Source: Acanthopleura granulata
Lineage: Eukaryota > Mollusca > Polyplacophora > Chitonida > Chitonidae
Assembly (NCBI GenBank): GCA_016165875.1
Contig: JABBOT010000080.1
Coordinates: 50,393,527-50,457,526, forward strand
Direction of reading: 5' to 3'
Length of the DNA stretch: 64,000 nucleotides
Every line of letters starts with the position of its first letter. The first letter of the stretch is position 1. The translations under genes were made by a program, and so were the position numbers. Positions 57,643 to 64,000 of the stretch are shown piece after piece. Under the pieces are notes generated by a model that searched no databases, was not told where the DNA came from, and saw nothing but the letters and a program-made list of their open reading frames with translations.

Positions 57643-57800
57643 GTAGACCTATATCAGACCTTCATATTCCCGATGGCAGCCTTGGTGTTACAGTGTCAGG
57701 TATTCCTATGTCGGACCTCCATCCACCCGATGACACTCCGGATGTTACAATCTCAGGTAGACCTATGCCCGACCTTCATACACCGGATATCTGGGTGTTA
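57643..57800 (+). repeat. 57-bp repeat carrying tandem in-frame splice donors
   Basis: Three units begin at 57643, 57700 and 57757, each with AG|GTAGACCTAT or AG|GTATTCCTAT. The units are 57 bp apart and stay open in the EGF exon frame, encoding a 19-residue repeat with SDLHxPD. Splicing from the second or third GT instead of the first would add 19 or 38 residues without changing phase. Confidence 0.8.
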
Positions 57801-57814
57801 CAGTTTCAGTTCAT

Positions 57815-58860
57815 GACGTAACCTACACTGTTCATGACCAGATGACCTGGGCTGCAGGAGGTGTGTGTATCACAGCCGTTCATGACGTAACCTACTGTTC
57901 ACTACCAGATGGCCTGGGCTCCGTGAGATCTGTATATCACAGCTGTTCATGACGTAACCTACACTGTTCATTACCAGATGACCTGAGCAACATGAGGTCT
58001 GTGTTTCACAGCTGTTCATGACGTAACCTACTGTTCACTACCAGATGGCCTGGACTACATGAGGTCTGTATATCACAGCTGTTCATGACTTAACCTACAC
58101 AGTTCATGACTAGATGGCCTGGGCTACATGAGGTCTGTGTATCACAACTGTTCGTGACCTAACCTACACTGCATCTCACAGCTGTTCATAAAGTAACCTA
58201 CAGGTCACTAGGAGATGGCCTGGGCTACATGAGGTCTGCGTATCACAGCTGTTCATGCCATAAACTACACTGTTCATGACCAGATGGCCTGGGCTACATG
58301 AGATTTGTGTATCACAGCTGTTCATGACGTAATCTACACTGTTCATGACCAGATGGCCTGACCTACATGAGGTCTGTGTTTCACAGCTGTTCATGACGTA
58401 ACCTACTGTTCACTAGGAGATGGCCTGGGCTACATGAGGTCTGTGTATCACAGCTGTTCATGAAGTAACTTACAGTTCACTAGGAGATGTATCACTGTGT
58501 ATCTGTGTATCACAGCTGTTCATGACGTAACCTACACTGTTCATGACCAGATGGCCTCGGCTACATGAGGTCTGTGTATCACAGCTGTTCATGACGTCAC
58601 CTACACTGTTCATTACCAGTTGGCCTGAGCTACATGAGACCTGTGTAAAAGCCTTACATCGGTGTTCTTTGGTCACCATGCTGGCACACACAGCTGGTCA
58701 CGACGTAACCTACACTGTTCACAACCAGATGGCCTGGGCTACATGAAGTCTGTGTATCACAGCTGTTCATGACGTAACCTACTCTGTTCATGACCAGATG
58801 ACCTGAGCTACATGAGGCCTGTGTAAATGCCTTACATCGGTGTCCTTTGGCCGCCATGCT
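57815..58860. repeat. ~68-bp minisatellite (about 14 copies), FReD gene intron
   Basis: Units contain CAGATGGCCTGGGCTACATG, AGGTCTGTGTATCACAGCTG and TTCATGACGTAACCTACACT. Lengths vary by deletion of the last part. Confidence 0.94.
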
Positions 58861-59821
58861 GGACATTTAAGGTAATTTAGACAATTTTTCTTGTCCAAAA
58901 CCGCTAAGCCAATTGTACAGAAACTTGATATGCACGTGCAAATTTAATCTGCTCGGGAATTTGAATAAATGATTGCAATCAATTAAAAACTGTTGTAGCC
59001 CGCTAGTGGTCGATGTAACACTTGAACTTGAAACGAAAAGCAAACAGTTAGATGAAGATTACTTTTCCTACGAGTTGCATGTCAAGTCGAAAACGTTGGT
59101 CTTTTGTATGTTTGAAGGTCGCGTGACCGGAATCCATTGCTACTATGAAGCTGACTGTTAGTCAGTAGACAGTTTAACTACTGCTTTTCGTTTTCATTCA
59201 ACAGGACCATTTTACTACAAATGATACGTGTCAAATAATACGCATTTCCAATTCTAGACTCTACCCGCTTGCTTCACGTTCATAGCCTATTAATCTTTAG
59301 GTTAACAACTTTACAGATGTAACAATAATAACCTTTATTGTGTCGTGAGATTTATCTCCCTTCCTCAAGGGTTGAGTGCGCTTTAAGACTTCCGACCACT
59401 GATCAACAGCATGCGTCGTGTGTAGGCACTGCCGAAATATTTGGCCGATTAAGGTGATCATGATATTAATGCGGATGCTGTAGCAGCAGATTGTCGTTCC
59501 AGTCATACGTGTGTGTGACTTCACTTGGCAACCTGCTGCCCTTTTTGTGTTTATTGGTTGTGACTGAAAACGTCCATGTCTGGCAGCACATTGCTGCCCC
59601 AGCCCTAAATAATAAACTGTGGAAGACATGAAATCTGGCGTGGACCTGATTTTATCGCTTACACAGAGCAGACGAAGTACCCTCCAAACTTGTGGTTGAC
59701 AATGGTAATTCTAACAAAAACTTACCTGTCCAAAACTGACCTGCACCCACTTACCTTAAACTTTGAATGTTCAGACATTCCATTTTTTCATAGTTGATAT
59801 TTCCTATCTGTTCCTTTGCAG

Positions 59822-60297
59822 GTTGCACCAACCCTAAGATAAGACAGGGCCCTGGAACTCCCATCACATCCGACACAACTTACATTCTCGCGGGCACGGC
59901 CTCAGAGCCATTCCTCGTCTACTGTGATATGCACTACCTGTTGACCTTCACTCAGGCACGGGTGAGCAAGTCCTACACGCGGACGAGCTTCCAGCGTTCC
60001 TGGCAGGACCACAGAAGCGGCTTTGGTGATTTCACCTGTGATTTCTGGCTTGGCCTGGATAAGATTCACCAGATAATTTCACAAACTCAGTACAAGCCCG
60101 CCATTTTAATACATGATGGATCCGGTCAGAAGCAGTGTTTCTACTGTCCCCTCCGTATTGACAGTCCCAGCACTAACTTCAAATTCCTCGTTCAGAGCGA
60201 CTCTGACCCCCAACAGCGTCCCATTCAGCACCAGGGATCATGGCTTTACAGACGGCAGCGGCCCATCGGTGTGAAGAAGTGGCTGGGGGTTCAGTAA
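59822..60297 (+). CDS. Fibrinogen-related domain (FReD) exon, truncated by frameshift
   Basis: Acceptor CCTTTGCAG, phase 1. Starts GCTNPKIRQG and YILAGTASEPFLVYCDM, the FReD A-subdomain; the GGGWTVIQ block is shortened to HYLLTFTQAR. FQRSWQDHRSGFGDF and CDFWLGLDKIH follow, then FKFLVQSDSD. Beyond about 60200 the frame no longer matches and ends in WLGVQ, stop. In the +1 frame, NSVPFSTRDHGFTDGSG (from 60212) and RSGWGFSN (60275-60298) match the calcium-site and GWWf..C regions. TGA stands at 60272 and 60302, about where the conserved disulfide cysteines belong. Confidence 0.8.
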
Positions 60298-60439
60298 CGT
60301 CTGACCCGTGGTATACCCAAATAAGCAGTACACTTCAAGGGACACAGTCCTCATAAGCAGCTACCCCCGAGGCTGAGCATCGTGGGCACCTACAGTGATA
60401 CATGGGTGAAGGACTGTCTCATGCGCATCGAGAACGTTG

Positions 60440-60790
60440 GGGGCTGATTTGATTTGGTGGAGTTCATTTGAGGGTATGTCACGGGTAGCGGAAATTTGTT
60501 TTGTCACGCGTAGCGATGGTATCTGGTTTCTTGTGACGTGCACCCGTGGTATCTGGTGTTTTGCGGCGCGTAACGGTGGTAGCCTGTCTGCTGTCTTTGA
60601 TTTGGTGGATTCAATTGAGGGCATGTCACGAGTAGCGATGGTGTCTGGTGTCTTGTGACGTGTAGCGGTGGTATTTGGTGTCTTGTCACGCACAGTGGAT
60701 GATGTCTGGTGCCCTTTCACGCACAATAGGTGTTACCTTGTGCCTTGTCGCGGATAACGGATAACGGGTGGAAACTAGTGCCTCGCCATG
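60440..60790. repeat. ~30-bp minisatellite (about 11 copies)
   Basis: Diverged units with GGTGTCTTGTCACGCGTAGC and GATGGTATCT. Confidence 0.85.
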
Positions 60791-60929
60791 CATAAATTCT
60801 GCAGCCTGGTGTTTTGTCATGGATAAAGTATGATACCTGGGATCTCACGAATACAGGCCAATATATGGTATCTTATGGTTTCATTGAAATGTTCTTGACT
60901 AGAGTGTTCAACATCAGTTAACCGTTCAC

Positions 60930-61945
60930 GTTAGTGGCAAGATTCTGTCAAAACACTGGTATCTCCAGTTATGTGTGACAGGACACCAGGGATCACCAGT
61001 TATGCGTGACAAGACACAAGGTATAAGACGGTCATGTGTGGCAAGGCATTATATATCACCAATTGCCTGTGTCAAGACACTAGGTATCTCCAGTTATGTG
61101 TGACAGGACACCAGGGATCACCAGTTATGCGTGACAAGACACAAGGTATAAGACAGTCATGTGTGGCAAGGCATTATATATCACCAACTGTCTTTGTCAA
61201 GACACTAGGTATCGCCAGTTACAAGACAGTAAGCATCATCAGTTACGTGTGACAAGACACAAGATATCATCAGTTAGGTGTGACAAGACACGAGGTATCA
61301 CCAGTTATGTGTGACATGACACTAAACATTATATGTTATGTGTGACGAGACACAAGGTTTTACTTGTTATGTGGGTCAAGACACTGAGTATCACCAGTTA
61401 TGGTGTCAAGACACAAAGTATTATCAGTTATGTTTGACAATGCACAAAATATCACAGGTTGTGTGTGTGTGACGACACTAGGTATCACCATTTATGTGTG
61501 ACTAGACACATGGTATCACCAGTTGTGTGTGACAAGACACCATTTAACACCAGTTAGGTGTGAGAATTCACCAGTTATGTGTTACAAGATACTACATGTA
61601 GATATTATCAGTTGTGTGCGATAAACACAAGGTATCACCAGTTATGTGTGACAAGACACCAGGTATCATCGGTCATGTGTGACCAAACACAAGGTATCAC
61701 CAGTTATGTGTGAGAAGACGCAAGGTATCACCAGATATGTGTGACAAGACGCATGGTGTCACCAATTGTGTGTGACAAGACACAAGATATCAGCAGTTAT
61801 GTGTGACAATTCACCAGGAATCACCAGTTATGTGTGACAAGACAGTAGGTATCATCAGTAATGTGTGACGACACACTAGCTATCACCGGTTATCTGTGAG
61901 CAGACAAAAGGTATCACCAGATATGTGTGAGAAGACACAAGTTGC
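60930..61945. repeat. 31-bp minisatellite (about 32 copies)
   Basis: Units contain GTGTGACAAGACACAAGGTA and TCACCAGTTAT. A block of about 124 bp near 60958 is duplicated near 61083. The GTGACAAGACAC core is the reverse complement of the core of the preceding array. Confidence 0.94.
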
Positions 61946-62235
61946 AGGCCAGAATTTTCTCAATTATACCCACTGGAAGTTGTGATTGCTTTGAGGTGTT
62001 ACCAGTTTTACTTTTATGCTCTTCTGTCGAGGGCCCTGGTCCACAAGTATCTGTCTGTCTGCTTGCATCTACAACCTTCGCGCTTAACACAAGCTTGTCC
62101 TTTGAGGTTTGTTTGTCTTTGGATTTGGTTTTGATTTCTCTTGCTTTAAATTTTCTTTGGCTATGCTTCCCTCTGTATCATTATCCATTTTGTCCTCACC
62201 AGTTTCATCTGGACTCAGTTCAGTGTCGTCCACTA
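61946..62235. other. Unannotated stretch between the 31-bp array and the LTR
   Basis: About 290 bases, pyrimidine-rich, with a short plus-strand frame. It may belong to the retroelement if the LTR is longer than proposed. No gene could be supported. Confidence 0.4.
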
Positions 62236-62414
62236 TGTTACCTGGCTGATAGTTTTTGCGTTCTTCAGGAGGAACTTGAGTTAAATAAACGAACTAGCGA
62301 AGTGAACTGAAATCCAAAGACAACTGTATTTCCTGACTGGCTCGTCACAAGGGGTGATAGTAGCACTAAAATTATGATGAACGCGGACTTGTGGACTAAG
62401 CGATTATCGCCACA
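62236..62414 (-). repeat. Candidate 3' LTR of the gypsy element
   Basis: On the minus strand the sequence starts TGTGGCGATAATCGC directly after a purine tract (reverse complement of 62415-62428, GAAAAGAGGGGGA) and may end GGTAACA at 62236. TG...CA ends next to a polypurine tract are typical of an LTR. With the other LTR outside the window, the boundary at 62236 is a guess. Confidence 0.5.
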
Positions 62415-62789
62415 TCCCCCTCTTTTCAGTAAAACAGTCATAGGTTGACCACATCTGCATCTGAAACACAATCATTCAGCTAAATTTTCTCTTTTCCTGC
62501 TTCTGTACATACAATCAAAAGTATCTAATAAAGTTTTCTTCACAACAGAAACAAAGTTTACGTTATTGTCCTTCACGCTGAATTAGTTCCAAGTCACGAA
62601 ACTCAGTAATTCGACAACTGGTGACTGTCCTTTCACCTTAACTTTACTGTATTTATAAGACTGAAAATTTCAGCAGTTCACGGCGCATAATCCTTCAAGT
62701 GTGGGCGTTTGCGGACATTTCTGCCACTGGAATGTTCTCACTACAGGTACTTCTTGTTCAGGTGGAATACCTCTGGTAACTGTTGAACG

Positions 62790-63947
62790 ATTGTTACTGT
62801 TCACATTGTTTTTTTACAGGTAGAGGTTGACCTCGTGGTTCTGCAGTTGCACTTCTGATGGGGGTAGTGTCAGACTCCCCGATTTGAACATTACTTCCTG
62901 CACTTGGAAGCATATCAAACTTCTCAGTACTGGCCTGTTCATTTGAAGTCCTCAAATGTTTACGGTTACGTTTTAAGAGTCGTCCATCTTCCATCCCGAT
63001 TTGATATGAACGTATATCAACCTGACTTTCGACTCGCGCTTTAATCCATTTCCGCGATCTACCAACAGGTTTGATCCTAACAACATCTCCATTCTTCAAG
63101 AAAGGTTCTGTTGTAGTATTTTGTCTGCTTTCCTATCCGCTCATTTAACTTTGATTTCACACCTCTGACTGTCTTAGGTTCTAGTAATTTAGACGAAGTA
63201 GGTAACAAAGTTTTGGTTCGTCTATCAAACAAACGTTGTACCGGTGAAGACTGCAATCCTTCTCCTGGTGTATTACGGAAGTCAAGTAAGGCTAAATACA
63301 CACCTGCTTTATTATGCAACACTTTGCACATAATGCGTTTTGCAGTTTGCACAGAATTGTCCGTTTTCCCATTTGATTGGGCATACCTTGGAGAACTGGT
63401 AACGTGCTCAATGTCATAGTTGCTCATGAACTTTTCAAACTCATGGCTGTTGAAAGGCGGTCCATTGTCTGTTATAAGTTCATCACATATTCCATATCTC
63501 GCCATATGTGCTTTCAATTTTGGGATCACACATTTTGCTGTTTTGTCTTCCAGTAGATCGAATTACCTCGAAGTAATTCGAATAACAGTCAACTGTTATT
63601 TTGTAGTTCGTGTCATTGAACTCAAACAAGCCACTACCCAGTATTTGCCAAGGACGATTTGGAGTTGCATGGCTAATCAATGGTCCCCTCTGCTGTTCCT
63701 CTTGAAAAGTTGAACACATATTGCACTTTCTAATGAACTCCTCAAAATCACGATTCATGTTGGGCCAGTATACTGTCTCTCGGGCTGTTCTTTGACAACC
63801 TTCAATTCCTATGTGACGAATGCACAGGTAACACAATATCATCACGAAGGATTTGTGGAAAGACAACTCTTTCCCCTTTGAATATGATTCCGTTTTGCAC
63901 AGACAAATCCTCACGGAAAGGCAAATACAACTGTACTGCCAGGTCAA
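62790..63947 (-). pseudogene. Ty3/gypsy-type retrotransposon integrase region, frameshifted
   Basis: Three overlapping minus-strand frames (63947-63483, 63529-63077, 63099-62794) carry successive parts of one integrase. The first has the zinc-binding region (HIGIEGCQRTARETVYWPNM and CNMC) and the first catalytic Asp (ITVDCYSNY). The second has the second Asp in ITDNGPPF and the RNA-facing C-terminal region with RNTP. The third has the basic C-terminal domain (GDVVRIKP). The residue expected to be the catalytic Glu in the NGxxE motif is Asp here. Frameshifts at about 63500 and 63085 and the altered catalytic residue mark a dead copy. Reverse transcriptase and RNase H would lie beyond 64000. 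Confidence 0.9.
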
Positions 63948-64000
63948 GCAGCTCCTTGCTCTCTGGTTATCCTTTCGGAATCGTAGATATCACTTTACAC

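Larger units (their letters stand above)
56228..60297 (+). pseudogene. EGF-like plus fibrinogen-related domain gene, C-terminus frameshifted
   Basis: Recognised exons: a putative one ending AAA|GTAAGT at 56386 (or its duplicate at 56489), the EGF-like exon 57546-57642 and the FReD exon 59822-60297. The last two joints fit in phases 0 and 1. Secreted EGF-FReD proteins serve as lectin-like recognition or matrix proteins. In the FReD exon VYCDM, FQRSW, GFGDF and DFWLGLDKIHQI are conserved. The open frame then departs from the family near 60200 and stops at 60297, while the next frame carries FSTRDHGF and SGWGFSN, the expected FReD C-terminus, interrupted by two TGA codons. Either the copy is decaying, or the assembly has an error. 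The N-terminal signal exon was not found. Confidence 0.7.

Overview
The window looks like nuclear DNA of a lophotrochozoan animal, most likely a mollusc. The coding capacity lies in short exons bounded by GT/AG sites with matching phases. The recognisable proteins (TPPP/p25-alpha, TMEM64, a NIDO-AMOP-VWD protein, an EGF plus fibrinogen-domain protein) are animal families. Several tRNA-derived SINE copies resemble, from memory, families common in mollusc genomes. The species assignment is inference; the exon structures were read from the sequence.

Layout. 1-12.2 kb, minus strand: most of a large secreted or membrane protein of the mesh/SUSD2/MUC4 type. It can be chained through 17 exons with the order signal peptide, NIDO, VWA, IPT/E-set, AMOP, VWD, and its 3' end runs off the window. 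12.2-17.3 kb: intergenic, with low-complexity tracts. 17.3-24.7 kb, minus strand: a complete TPPP gene (three coding exons, 177 residues), with a probable long 3' UTR and a possible non-coding first exon. 22.9-38.8 kb: intergenic and rich in repeats. It holds minisatellites, two copies of a ~0.8 kb element with long terminal inverted repeats, SINEs and a Tc1/mariner remnant. 38.8-48.9 kb, plus strand: a complete TMEM64-like gene (three exons, 326 residues) whose two introns are filled with minisatellites, a fresh SINE and an interstitial telomeric repeat. 49-56 kb: intergenic with further minisatellites. 56.2-60.3 kb, plus strand: an EGF-like plus fibrinogen-related (FReD) gene whose C-terminus is frameshifted. 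60.4-62 kb: two minisatellite arrays sharing a motif in opposite orientation. 62.2-64 kb, minus strand: the 3' end of a decayed Ty3/gypsy LTR retrotransposon.

The four host genes show no operon-like relation. They share a neighbourhood unusually dense in tandem repeats, with about twenty arrays of 19-120 bp units, many inside introns. The points most worth following are the VWA inserted into a mesh-like architecture, the in-frame tandem splice donors and the frameshifted FReD with TGA at both expected cysteine codons, the long-TIR elements with a SINE nested at one end, and the head-to-head telomeric repeat flanked by a 48-bp duplication.
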